Of a DNA stretch of 64,000 bases, positions 11,220 to 22,840 are shown one piece after another. A program made the translations under genes and the position numbers. Origin of the DNA: Talpa occidentalis (Eukaryota > Chordata > Mammalia > Eulipotyphla > Talpidae); assembly GCF_014898055.3 (NCBI RefSeq), contig NW_023605194.1, forward strand, positions 98,463,258-98,527,257. Direction: 5' to 3'. The notes below the pieces were generated by a model. It made no database searches. It was given only the letters and a program-made list of their open reading frames with translations, and was not told the DNA's origin. Within the stretch, counting starts at the first letter, position 1. Every line of letters starts with the position of its first letter.

Positions 11220-11730
11220 AGCTCGTCTTCCCAAGTCTTGTTTGTCCCCACACCAATTGTTCCTACTCATTGCCGAGATATGAATCACAACTTTGTCCAT
11301 GGCACTTTTTCTGCACATATAATTTTTATGTCTCCCTGTTGCCAATGGAATGAAATCTAAATATCTTAACCTAACACAATTTCCCAATTATTATTCACAC
11401 ACATTTGACTGTTCTTCAGTGAAATCTAACTGCTTTGTATGTGTGCAATATATTTTTCTTATTTTGCCCTGTCTTTTCTGTCTTCTGTAATTCATCATCC
11501 ATCTTATGGATGTTCTTTCCACATCAAAAGCTATCATTTCCATGAAATTTTCTGATGCCTTCAGAAAGGTCTATTTCCTTTCAATAGCCATTGTACTTAG
11601 TATCTCTGTAGTTATTGCCCTATTTTTTATTCTTTATTCCATCATTTTTATTTACAAGCCTATATTGTCATTTAATCAGTCTGTAAGTAACATAAGGTTA
11701 GGGATTATGCTTTTCTTCATTTTGCAATAG
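11220..11730 (+). repeat. L2 LINE 3' end
   Basis: Follows the L2 3' UTR pattern: a run of TCTTCTGTAATTCATC-like text, a TTTTCTGATGCCTTCAGAA motif and a closing GTCTGTAAGTAACATAAGG near a GGGATTATGCTTT motif. Degraded; a 74-codon ORF here is chance. Confidence 0.5.
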
Positions 11731-14430
11731 TTGGAAAATTTATTAACTGGAACTCTTGCTCATAAGATTGGTTTAATTTATTCTAAGTCTCCACTTGCTT
11801 CATTTCCATCTAGAGAATAGAGAGTGTCATTGGTGATAATCTAACACTCATAAGTTCTTTTAATAGTATTTGAAATACTGATGTCTATTTACTGTGATCC
11901 ATTTCTAATATTGAAAGGAAGTGGGGTAATGCTCATGGGAAATGGTTATGTTTTTACCTGAACTTTCCCTTACTTTCAATTCTCTTTGTCATCAAAGACA
12001 TTAATCCTCTACAGCATTTAATTACTTGTAACACTCCAACTACTTGGCATTCCACAAAACTAGTTAAACACTGTGTTTTGTTGAAGACGATAAGTAAAGC
12101 TAATTTTCATGCAATTTTACATACATTTACTTTGGCAGGAATGAGAAAATGGAGATTGTACCCAGCTGTCTTTTTACAGTTAATTTGTTGTTTTAATTCT
12201 CAGCCTCCTTCCTGGCATTTCATGGACTCCAGAGACTAAACTGGCACCTGTGAATTACAATGGTTGTAACTATATTGAGACTTGACTTAAGAATCGCTGC
12301 ATTCCAAGCTGAATTAAAATAAAAATGGGTCATAAAGGTTATCATGCTTCATAGGGATGCTCAGGAAAGTATTTGCTAAATGTTCAATGGGCTCTTCAGT
12401 TATATCTAGTTCTCTCAGGCTCATATGCCTGAGGTTTAAAAATCATCAGGAGCTACAATAAAATTTCAAGCAGAAATATAAATTGGAATTAACTATAAGT
12501 TCAAAACTACTGTTCAGAATATTATCTGGCAGTTTAAAATATAATTAAAGTGGTCTATATAAATTCTTAAATATCTAAATGGTCAGTTGTTTTGTACATA
12601 AAATCAAGAAAAATTAATCATCAAACCAAATTATTAGATTTTAACTACTCTTTGATGGTATCTGTATCTGATTTTCCCCACTTGTCATTTGGGTTCTTTT
12701 AAGATATTTACAACAATTAACTAATCTCAAGACAAAACACAAAAAAAAAAAACCTTCATTTTTTAGGCATAGCCTAGATAGCACTTCCATCAGTATAGAC
12801 TTGTAAATAATAACAGTGGAATAAAGAATCTCTGCACTACAACTTGACCGTGAATATATATAGGCTTTTTCTAAACATAATGCAGGTGGCTCCCAATTTT
12901 TGTGTTCTTAATACACGCTTTGTTGGATCATAGCAGCAAAATTAATGACCTTTAAAATAAACAGGCACTAATTTTAGAATAAAATCTCTTAAATTGCTCT
13001 AAAATGTCTCTAAGAATTCCTGCAGGGAATTCCTGGTGGCACAGAGTCTCAGTGCTATCAAGCTATCACCAGATACTGCTAACCCACATGGCACAGCAGA
13101 CCTCTCCTATCTCACCTGCTGTGCCCCTCAGCAGTATATTTCAGTAGATTCACCTGTTCTGCTCCCCACTCTTTCTCTGCTGAATCCTCTCACCCCCACC
13201 ATCCTGTACCTCTGGCCTAGACCCCAGTTCTTATATGCATAAATTAAAAAAAATATTTTTTAAAAAGAATTCCTGCAGGGACACTGGTGAACAAGCGTAG
13301 CTAGCCTAATTGTCAATCCAGCATGTTGCCTGGTAACTCTTATCTGGCATCAGTTACCCCATGTCTGCAAAGCCACAGCATCCAGAAGGTTTGAGCTATT
13401 CTCAGTGGCACTGTTTCCTGATTGTGAATATCAGAAGATGGTTCCTGATGAAGAAGCTATGAGTGGAGGTTATCTCAGAAACCTACACTTGGAAAAGGTA
13501 GGAATGAACAAACACTGGTAAAGTGCTTCATGTTAGCAAATTCTGATCAGAAAAATATATGCAAGGGCCACAGTCAAAAACTGATGTAGGAATCAGGCAG
13601 AGGGATCTAAGTCAATATTGTCATTATTGATGGCACTTTTCAGATCAGGACTTAGCTGTACAGAAACAATAGGTTTCCCTCTTGTGATCTCAGCCTACGA
13701 CAGTCTTATCTCTTACAGGTAGCACGAGATTCCCACTCCCCAGTCCCTCTTCCTGTGTGGTGTAAAGAGGAGAGCAGACACGTGCTCTCTAGCAGGAGAC
13801 CAGATGTGGAAAGGGCAAGTTGTTGCAATGTGCAGGCCCAGATCCTTATCTACACTAAGCCGTTGCCTCTCAGAGTGGGGGAGCTCTAATAAAGAGCAAC
13901 ATGGAAAGAAGCCTGCCCAACACATCAATCTTGCATTGAAAAAATAAATCAGTGCTTGGTTGCTTATAAACTATTGTTGAAACTTCATTGGTCTCAATTT
14001 AATAGAAATGATACGTAAATCAATTCAACAGCCATTATAAGACCTATGATAGGCCAGGTACATTGGTAATTGTTAGGGAGATAACTATGAAAAAGATATG
14101 GTCCCTGGAAGATTCTCACTTTAAAGGAAGTAATATGATTGTGCTTCACACAAACCATCCTACAGCTTGACTCCCGCATTGGAATATTGCCCTGATAACT
14201 TAGGTTGATAAGCAACCTAAGTCTGTTATGTGCTCTCTAGTTTTTGAGACTCATTTCTCAACATGTGATCTTTTGCTTATTTATTTTTGCTTTGGTGTTC
14301 CCCAAACATATAACAAAATTTCCTAGTGTAGTATCTCTTTCCTGTATGGCCTTTGAACTGTTAATTCTGCTTTGATTACTCTCTCCCATTTGACTTCAAC
14401 TTGTCCTTAAAACTCCACATAGGCCCCACT
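11731..14430. other. Mostly unique DNA
   Basis: Only SINE copy 4 is recognised. An X-box-like GTTGCCTGGTAAC lies at 13325-13337. Confidence 0.5.
13029..13264 (+). mobile_element. SINE copy 4 (type B, plus strand)
   Basis: Flanked by AAGAATTCCTGCAGGGA at 13012-13028 and 13265-13281. The tail has lost the usual AATAAATCTTT order, reading AAATTAAAAAAAATATTTTT, so the copy is old. Confidence 0.93.
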
Positions 14431-14841
14431 TTAGTGGATTAAATTGCAGCTCTCCAAAAGATGTCTACAAGTCCTCCTGGTACCTATAAGTGGGAAGTTA
14501 TTTGGGAAGAGACTTTGCAGGTATAATTAAACATCTTGAGATGACATTATTCTTAATTAGGATGGTCCTCAAATCAATGACCAAAGAAGGGAAGATTCCA
14601 AATGGGAAAAGACACAGACACACAGGAAAAATCTTGTGGAGGAGGAATAGAGTCATGTCTCCACAAACCAAGCTGGAGAGGCAGGAAAGGATTATCTCAT
14701 AGAACTTTCAGAGGGAGCAGAGCCCCACCAACACAATACTTTTGGACTGAGACTCTCCAGAAGTATTAAAAGACAATTTCTGTTGCTTTAAAACATCCAG
14801 TTCATAGTAATTTGTTGTAGAAACTCTAGGAAACTAACACA
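14431..14841 (+). mobile_element. MLT1-type MaLR solo LTR
   Basis: A non-coding long terminal repeat of the ancient MaLR (ERVL-related) class. Order of landmarks: CAGCTCTCCAAAAGATG, TTTGGGAAGAGACTTTGCAG, TTCAGAGGGAGCAGAG, CTTTTGGACTGAGACT, TTTCTGTTGCTTTAAAACAT and GAAACTAACAC at the end. No internal retroviral region is present, so it is a solo LTR. Confidence 0.85.
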
Positions 14842-14892
14842 ACCACTTTATTAGGAAATCTCCCTTTTGGGGAGCAGTTTCAAATTATGGCC

Positions 14893-15125
14893 GCAGATGC
14901 TGGTTTTAGTTTCAGGCACACCTACATATGAAGCTCATCCTCTTAAAGAATAACTGTGACTTTGGGGGTAGATTATTAACCTCTCTGAGATTCAGTTCTT
15001 TTTCATCTGTAAAAAGTGATAATGATGTTTACCATATAGAATTGTAATGAGGAATTAAATGAGACAATCATAGAAAATGCCTGCACTGGAAGAACTCAAT
15101 AAATATGAACTGTAGTGTTATTCTT
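14893..15125 (+). repeat. MIR SINE, near full length
   Basis: Sense MIR: AACTGTGACTTTGGGGGTAG, TTAACCTCTCTGAGATTCAG, TTTTTCATCTGTAAAAAGTG, AATTGTAATGAGGAATTAAA, ATGAGACAATCATAG and CTCAATAAATATGAACTG. Confidence 0.92.
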
Positions 15126-15129
15126 CTAA

Positions 15130-15475
15130 AACCCCTACCCCCAGTCAAAATTAAGTGTTCCCTTTTACTGTATTCCCATAACATCTATTACCAATCCCTA
15201 TTATGGTTCTCATTGCATTGTAATTCCTTTATTTGTTTATAAGTTTTTTCCCCCAGCTGCCTATTAAATTCATTAAAGGCAAAACTATGTATTCTTTCTT
15301 CTCCTCTGCCCAGTGCATAGTACAAAGCCAAGCATATGGGAGGGAGACAGTAACAACTGAATCAAGGGACTAGGGCACAATGATGCTTTCCAGGATGGGG
15401 TCCTGATGCAGTTCTTAACCACATAATAGGCAACAATGAATATTTCTTGAATGAACAAATGAATGATTGGAATCC
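15130..15475 (+). repeat. L2 LINE 3' end
   Basis: L2 3' terminal text: TTAAATTCATTAAAGGCAAA, CTATGTATTCTTTCTTCTCC, CTGCCCAGTGCATAGTACAA and, after about 120 bases, TATTTCTTGAATGAACAAAT. Confidence 0.65.
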
Positions 15476-15479
15476 TATT

Positions 15480-18400
15480 ACTGACAGATAATTAAAAAAA
15501 ATCAAGATCCAGAGATACTGAATTCCTCATGGTTACAGATTTGAAAATTTAGCCTGGTACTAAGTTTTGTGCTTACCCCACTGCACTGAAGCGCAAACAC
15601 TATCTAGATATAAAGTCAATATCCAATATCAATTCTAATGTTCACATAAAGTTATACACTCCAGAACAAAGTTCATCATTCACCACTTCCTATATATGAA
15701 CCCACTGAAACTTGGATCACAGAGGAATTACAAAGCTTGAGTTGCTTGTTGTGAATGAGGTTGCATTTCCACTTAAGTCATAATTCATGTGCCATGCTTT
15801 CTGGCTTTGGGGGGTATGGAATGTCAAGCTGTATGGAATGTCATAAGTGGCATAATGCAGCCCAATTAAGGAATGGCAGTGGGCATAATAATCTTTTCGA
15901 TAAGGCTAGTCCCTTAGAGGGGAGGATTCCATCATGAGACTGTGATGAAAGCTAATTAAGTCCCCCCATTCAGAATCTTCCTTCCATTATGCTAAAGAGT
16001 GACTATCAGGAGATTGTGGCTGGACCACTCGCTCCTTCTCTCACACTCTGTAAAGAACTTTATTTACCATGGAGATGGGAAGTGTCTTTCCTTCTGCCTT
16101 AGGGCATCTATGTATAATTTTGACAGTTTTTATTTTATCAAAGGAATTGTGTCAATTTAAAAACTGTAGCCTTCCTTATTGTGGTTGAATATCAAATTTT
16201 TGATACAGAAGGATCTCTTTAATGTTGAATTTTAAACAGAATTTAAAGCCAAATTAGAGAAGATTTATACTTTTGAAAGGCCATTAGTGTTCTAATGATC
16301 ACTGTGGAGTCCCTTCAGCTATATTTCCTTAAATTTGAATTTTCACCTGGCATCACTATTATTTTAAGTTATTAGCAGTTATGCATGACACATGCAATCA
16401 AACTATAAATATAGTTGCAATCGGGGTGGGCCCTTGAAGCCCCAATCTGCATAATTTATAAAAGGATTTCTGATAGATGCGTTTGTTGGTAAGGAAACAC
16501 AATGGTGAACATTCTGAAGCTGATGGATAGGATCAAATGACAGAACCCGTGCCACTAAAATTTAGAAGGGTCCTTTCCAAACAACGGCAGATATATCCTC
16601 AGAGAACAGAACTTGCCTGATCTTTGTATGTGACTTTTCTCCCCCCTTTCCTGACATAAAACAGGGAGTCTATGCCCTGGATACACATTTTAAATATGGG
16701 CACATTATAAATATCTGTGGGAGTTTTTTAAAACATCTGATGATTGTGTTCCATCCTAGTCCAATTAAATCAGAACATCCAGGGATGAGATCCAGGCTTA
16801 AAAAAATCCCTATTGCACTTTAAAGCCACAACCAAGCTGGGTTTTAACTTGCAGTCACAATAGGGGGCTGACATGGTCCCTAGAAACACATTCAAAATAG
16901 CGTAACATGACCTTCCACTGTCAACAGGCTACCAAAATGGTTATAAATTGTGTTCTTTTGCTTTAGCATCATCCCTGTTCACCACTGCAAACTCCCTCCT
17001 CAGGGCACAGTTTTCAAACAACTACAAAATGCCAATTTAACTGAAAGGTCAAATCAAAGAAAGACCAGGGTGAGCAGATGAGCTTTACTCTGTACCCAGA
17101 AGAGCTTCTAGCTTGAGATGCCTAAACACACAGACATGACCAGAGGAAGAGGTAGGTCCTAGCGGACGTATTCCAGGCAGACGAAAGTTTGTTTGTTTCT
17201 CAATTTAGGCTGCTTTTTTTCAGGTTAGTCTGATTCACAGGGCTGTTTTGGGGTGTTTCCCATAGTCCTTCATTCAGTCTTTTCACTGAAACTCCTGCTT
17301 AATTGATTATCTTCCTTGGAATTTGAACTCAAGGTAAAGTTACTTGAAAAAATTATGTATCCTGAACCATTTAATAGGAGAAAAAAAAAAAAAAAGCCTT
17401 TATGTGACCAAATCAGGTCTTTTCTCTCAAGCTGGACCACTGGACCCCTGGTCCACAGTGCTCCATGAAGTTTGTTATTGAGCCCAGGGAATGGCCTAGG
17501 CCAGTGATGTCTGTGGCCTGAAAGTAGTCTTTGGTTACTCCTTCATAGTTAAGATTCACTGCTTATGCTGAATAGAGTAGACAGACTGCAGCTGTGGTAA
17601 AACCTCTATTTGTTCCAGTAGGTTCTTTCATTCCCTACTGGGCCATCTTGTAAATTGGCATTATAAGTAATGACAAAGAGACCCTCTCAAGGTTGGCAGG
17701 TCTGATGAGTAAGTAATATGCCGACATATCACTAGCAGTAAAACAATCACTCAGCTGTCCCTCTAAGATGGGAAAAATCCTCTTCACCTTTATCAGTTCT
17801 TCCCAATAAGTCCTAAAATCTCAGTTTCTCTTTATGTGAGGCTTGAACCTTAGTTTGATTTAAACCCCATAGTAGCCTCTATATTTTTTTGCTCTATAAA
17901 AGGACTAAATCATTTAAAAAGAAATAGAATAATAAATAGGCATATCTATTGAATTCACATTGGTAGGTAAATTCACTGGCTGATGAAAAACATAATCCAC
18001 CAGGATGGAGAGAATCATTGAAGAGGAAGCAGGCCCTAGATAGATTAGCAGCTCAAGGTTTACTTGCATTAAGACCACTAAATTTAACAACCCAGAGCTA
18101 AAGCTATTGACTCCCTCATCGATGGAAAACAACCCAAATGACATGGTATTTTTACACTTCATTAAATTGCCATCCATTTAAATTTACAAAAATAGATTTA
18201 CTATTTTTATTTATTTTATTTTGTTCTATTTTGTATATAGCATCAAAGGTAGATAATATAGATTTTTAATCTGATCTTTTACACTGTCTACTTTCTGCAA
18301 ATCTCAGGCACTAGCAATTGATTTTCTGAACTATTAAAAATTAAATTGATGAAAGCCTTTGGTTTGAAAATATGATGATTCAAACTCTTGTGTTTTTGAG

Positions 18401-18955
18401 TGACTACTGGTCCTGATGTGTTTTTTGCTTGTTTGTTTTGAATTAACATGATGACCTTATTTCTAGCACTAAGTTCAAGAGTTCTTTTTACCAATTTCCT
18501 AGAAAAGTCTATTTAATTTTCTTGTACTTAGATTATAATTGATTTTTAAAGCAATATGGATTAAAAGACAAGGTTTAGAATTCTTGACCTTTTATTAAAC
18601 AGAGCTATAATACATTATTACATCTATAATATCGTTAGGGGCTCTTAATCCAGTGATTATTCACCTGCTAGACAGTGAATGTGTCATGCTTCCTTAGAAA
18701 CATTAAGATTTATTATCTTAATAGGATTTTGAATTTTTAAAAATGAAATGGGCTATAACCGCAGGATTCTTTTCTGCTATTGCCAGAATGGTTATTCACC
18801 TAGGTAGTTTATATAACTAACAATTAGCAGGCTATGCCCACTGAATGGTGCTTCTGCTGCACAGCCTGGATTGCTTCTTCATTTTTCTTATTAATCTTCT
18901 AGGCATTAGCATAACATATGGAGTAATGGCTTTTAAAATGGTAAGAACACCCAAA
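15480..18955. other. 3.5 kb of unique AT-rich DNA
   Basis: No repeat, gene or exon is recognised. There is a 15-base A-run near 17380. This is the longest stretch in the window without an identifiable element and therefore the best place to look for conserved non-coding sequence. Confidence 0.5.
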
Positions 18956-18959
18956 TCCA

Positions 18960-19147
18960 ACTCAGAGTGGGGAGTAAAACAGGCAGATTGACTGAAATAC
19001 ACTGCTGAGGGGAGCAGCAAGTGAAAAGGAGAGGTCTGCTGTGCCATGTGGGTTAGCTTCCTGACCAGGGATCGAACTCGTGCTATAGTGACTGTGGATA
19101 GCTTCATAGTTCTGAGACTTAACTCCTAGTGCCACCAAGGAGGCTCA
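18960..19147 (-). mobile_element. SINE copy 5 (type B, tail half missing)
   Basis: Only the head and body remain, from CAGAGTGGGGAGTAAAACAG up to TGCCACCAAGGAGGCTC. The tail-proximal third, with the AATAAA and TCTTT signals, is absent and no flanking duplication is visible. Confidence 0.85.
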
Positions 19148-19494
19148 CCATAGCAGATTTCTACAGCAAGGCAACTGTTGCAATTGAAAAATGACTTTGG
19201 TCTGTGTCATCAGAATTGGGGAATCTTTTGTTATTCTAAGATATGTAGGTGAATATTACTATCTTTCTAAATTTACGTGATTTAAATCATATCATACCCT
19301 GTCACTAGCATGACATTACAACTTAAACAGCTAACTGAAGTACTTCCTTCTATATTTTTTAGCCAGTAGAGAATATTAAGAAAGGTAAGCATTTTATCAT
19401 AAGTTACATTGCATAATCAACCCCTTATTAGTTTGTTGAATTATTACAGTGATGCTTCCCATGAAAGACCATGATTTGTCTCTGCATTTATTTA

Positions 19495-19750
19495 TTTTAG
19501 AAGTTTCTCCTAGCTTTATTTAGAGATATCTGATATATAATATGGTGTAACTTTGAGATGTACCATGTGTTAATTTTATGTCTTTGTAAATTGCAAAATG
19601 ATTACCACCACAAAATTATCTAACACCTCTATCTCATCATATAATTACCATTTATTTGTAATGAGAACATTTTAGATCTACTCCTGTAGCAACTTTTGGG
19701 AGATGACAGAGTGCCATGATTGCCATGGTGTATGTTAGATCCCCAGAACT
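19495..19750 (-). mobile_element. Old L1 3' UTR fragment
   Basis: Antisense L1 3' UTR: TTATTTAGAGATATCTGATA, AAATTGCAAAATGATTACCA, TAATGAGAACATTTTAGATC and TGTTAGATCCCCAGAACTT. An LTR abuts it at 19751. Confidence 0.85.
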
Positions 19751-20149
19751 TGCTGAATTGTGTCTCCTCAAAAATTCATATGCTGAATCTCTAGCCTCCA
19801 GTACCACAGAATGTGACTGTATTTGAAAATAGTGTGTTTAAAGAGATTATGCTAAAATGAGATTAGTGTGTCCTGATTCTATATGAATGGTGTCCTTATA
19901 AGAAAGGGAAATTCAAACACAGACAGAGACAGGGAAAAGATGATATAAAAACACAGGAGGAAGATCCTGATTTATAAAGAGAACCTGGACTAGCTCCTTT
20001 CCTCATGACTCACAGAAGGAACCAACACCTTGCTGCCAGCACCTTCATCTCAGACTTCCAACTTCCAGAGCTGTCAGAAAATAAGCCTCTGTTTTTCACA
20101 TGACCTAATTCATGTTATTTGGCTATGGAGGCCCTTGCAAACTAATGCA
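19751..20149 (+). mobile_element. MLT1-type MaLR solo LTR (second)
   Basis: Landmarks in order: TGCTGAATTGTGTCTCCTC, AAAATTCATATGCTGAATCT, GTACCACAGAATGTGACTGT, ATGAATGGTGTCCTTATAAG, AACACAGACAGAGACAGG, AGAAGGAACCAACACCTTGC, TTCCAGAGCTGTCAGAAAAT and CTTGCAAACTAATGCA. No internal retroviral sequence follows. Confidence 0.9.
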
Positions 20150-20416
20150 GCGGGACTGATATTCCAAGTGGTAAGAAGCCTCTGGGATATATTAGTAGTT
20201 ACAACCTGTGTCATGGCTGTATTATGACAGTTGTGAACATTTTGAATGTTACCTCCATAATGCCCACTGTGCAGAGCTTTATTAAATGCCAGGTATAGCG
20301 CCTACTGTATACACTCAATAATTGTACTAATATTACATTTTATTGTGATTCTTACATTGATAAATATAGACGTAGGCCAAAATATACATATTTCCCCTAG
20401 TGAACATCCAAGAATT

Positions 20417-20712
20417 CTACATTTGTAGAGTATGGTGAAGTGGTGTTACATGGGAATGGAAGAATTGGAGAAAAAATGGGAATATTTGAAAGGCATGTAC
20501 CAACTGGATATTTGTCCTTATCTTTTTAAAAGTGTAGCACCATTAATATCAGAGCAAAGACCATCTACATTTGTAGAGTATGGTGAAGTGGTGTTACATG
20601 GGAATGGAAGAATTGGAGAAAAAATGGGAATATTTGAAAGGCATGTACCAACTGGATATTTGTCCTTATCTTTTTAAAAGTGTAGCACCATTAATATCAG
20701 AGCAAAGACCAT
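20417..20712. repeat. Perfect 148-bp tandem duplication (two copies)
   Basis: Bases 20417-20564 and 20565-20712 are identical throughout by eye, head to tail with no spacer; the match runs on by one base upstream and two downstream. The unit is not a known transposon to me and is not low complexity. The repeat explains two overlapping ORFs that share the same peptide start; 148 is not a multiple of three, so these are not evidence of coding. Identity this complete means either a recent duplication or an assembly artefact. Confidence 0.95.
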
Positions 20713-22299
20713 CTTTGAAAATTTTAAGTCTGTGCTTTTATGTAAAAATTTCAAAAGTGTACTGTTTTTTAAATAGCACTCCTGAGAATAGGATCTTTTT
20801 AATGAGATTATAGGGAACCCAGTAGCTCAATATGGGGACAACTTGTTTGGCATTACCTTTTTGGCAAGATAATTTGTTTCTAAAAAATTCTAATTCTACA
20901 TGTGGATAACCACATGGCACATAGCAACATATCAGTCCTTTAGTGTCTCAGGGCACTTTCTGAATTTTAATTAGAAATTGAAGTGTTTTATAAATGCATA
21001 TACTTAGTGCATATAAACATTAAAAATAATGTAATTACATATAATATAACTGAAATTGCAAAGATTTTTCCACTTCTAATGCAGGAGGGAGTATCAGAGC
21101 TTGCTAGTCTTATATTTGATATGGCAAAGGCTTTTGCCAACTGGCTTTTCTCCAGAACCATTACTTGTTAATGTCCCTAAATTGCAACAATCATCATTTT
21201 CCAATAACAGTACATTCTGCAATGATCCAAAGTATCTAAATTGAGCTGAGAAAACTCACTGCTCTGACTTTTGAACTATTTTATTTTTTCTGTAGACATA
21301 AAACAGGAACTATACCAAGTAATAATTATTATTTATTTAAATATATCTTATAGGCTATTGAAGACATTGGCCATCATAGGCAGTAGGTGATCATGAAGAA
21401 AATTTGGAACTTGTTTTTCCAGTGAAACTCTTAGTAAATCCTAAATTGCTTCCAAAATTAATGCATAAAGTCCCCTAAGTTTTTCTAGGGAAAGCACAAA
21501 GTATATGTGAGATATTTAGTATATTGGGAATATTTAAATCTTTTTCTTTGGTTTTGTTCTTCTTCAGGGAATGTCCACTATTATCTATTGACCCTAACTT
21601 AGCTAATTACCCTTTTGGGGAGGTAAGAATTACATTAGCCTTTCTGCTTCCTAAATGTTTATTTTATTAAATCTGGTTCCTATGTCGCCACACTGAATGT
21701 ATCTTACAGATGATCACAGAAAACTGAATTTGCTTTATCTATTGTTGATGGAATATTCAGTGGAATTATATTAAAATCTGCCTTCAATGGTTGCTTTCTT
21801 AGATATCAGCTTTTGTAATGCACACCATCAGATACTTTTTTTCATATGACTTGGTGAAATAATATAATTCAGCTTAGGGAGATAAGTTATTCAGTTTATT
21901 GAGGTCAACTTGATTAAAATTCAAAAGGTAATTCAGGTACTATAAAGGTATATATGTTTTTAAAGTGGTTGCTTTATAGTCGGAGTAAGCATCAAGAAAG
22001 CGTGTTTTTATCCATTTGTGCCCGGCAAGGACAGGATAATGTACATAAGATTAACAGCAGTGGGGCAATTCAAACAAAAACCAGGAGAGACAGCATCATA
22101 CTTAACCAGAAAAAAAGTAACATTTGATTGAATGGCTCTATAATACAGCACCAATTTTGTACATAATTTTAAAGTATGGGCAGACCTCTTAAAAGCACTG
22201 AAAAAGTAAAATGAACGTAGAACTAAAAGTCCTCCCAGTTGCCAAAGGGTTCAGAAATACTTTGAATTTGTCTGTTCCTGTTTCCCATGCCCCTCCCCA
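20713..22299. other. No feature recognised
   Basis: AT-rich sequence after the tandem duplication; no repeat or coding signal. Stretches 22857-23779, 25781-27067 and 27936-29009 are similar, with a 20-base A-run at 23743-23762. Confidence 0.5.
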
Positions 22300-22551
22300 C
22301 CTTTTTTTTTTTAATTGAAGGAAGATTGGTTTATATCATTACATAGGTTTTGGGTAAATAGATAGGTATTATTATTACATGATGCTCACCACTCACACAG
22401 TGCCTGCTCTCCACCTACCTTGTCTGCAGATCAGCCTGGCGGGCCATTGCTGTCCTTGCCCATCTCCACCACTTCCATGTGCCCAATTCCCTCACCTACC
22501 ATATACACATGAGTGTCTCCATCCGGTGTCCTGGCACAATGAGCACAGGAG
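22300..22551 (-). mobile_element. Old L1 3' UTR fragment
   Basis: T-run, then AATTGAAGGAAGATTGGTTT, TTATTACATGATGCTCACCA and a C-rich stretch, as in antisense L1 3' UTRs. It is the target of SINE copy 6. Confidence 0.55.
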
Positions 22552-22567
22552 CCATGGTGGGGTTTTA

Positions 22568-22840
22568 TTTTTTTATTTTTTAATTATTTAATTATTTATT
22601 TATACAAGCACTGGGTACAGTCAGAAGCGCGGGAGGGTGAGAGGATTCACCAGAGCCAGAGCAGGGAGCAGAACAGGCAGACTGATGAAATACACTGCTG
22701 AGGGGAGTAACGGGCACAGCAGGAGAGGTCTGTTATGCCATGTAGGACCCTCGCCGGCGGCCAGGGATTGAACCGGCACCGCAGATGCTGCGGGCAGCTT
22801 CACAGCCCAGTGTTCAACCATTGCGCCACCAGGGGAGGCC
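22568..22840 (-). mobile_element. SINE copy 6 (type A)
   Basis: Flanked by CCATGGTGGGGTTTTA (22552-22567) and a near copy at 22841-22856. The tail-side type A motif (ACTGGGTACAGTCAGAAGCG) is intact, and GCCACCAGGGGAGGCC lies at 22825-22840 in the head. Confidence 0.94.

Noticed and set aside
17431..17456. Short inverted repeat TGGACCA/TGGTCCA as a regulatory hairpin
   Set aside because: A 7-base stem is expected by chance many times in 64 kb.
14431..20149. Paired LTRs of one endogenous retrovirus (14.4 and 19.7 kb)
   Set aside because: They differ from each other substantially, the 5 kb between contains MIR, L2 and unique DNA, and no retroviral coding remnants are seen; two solo LTRs fit better.
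20432..20813. Two ORFs with repeated identical peptides, as a repeat protein
   Set aside because: They come from the 148-bp tandem duplication, whose unit length is not a multiple of three, and both are short.
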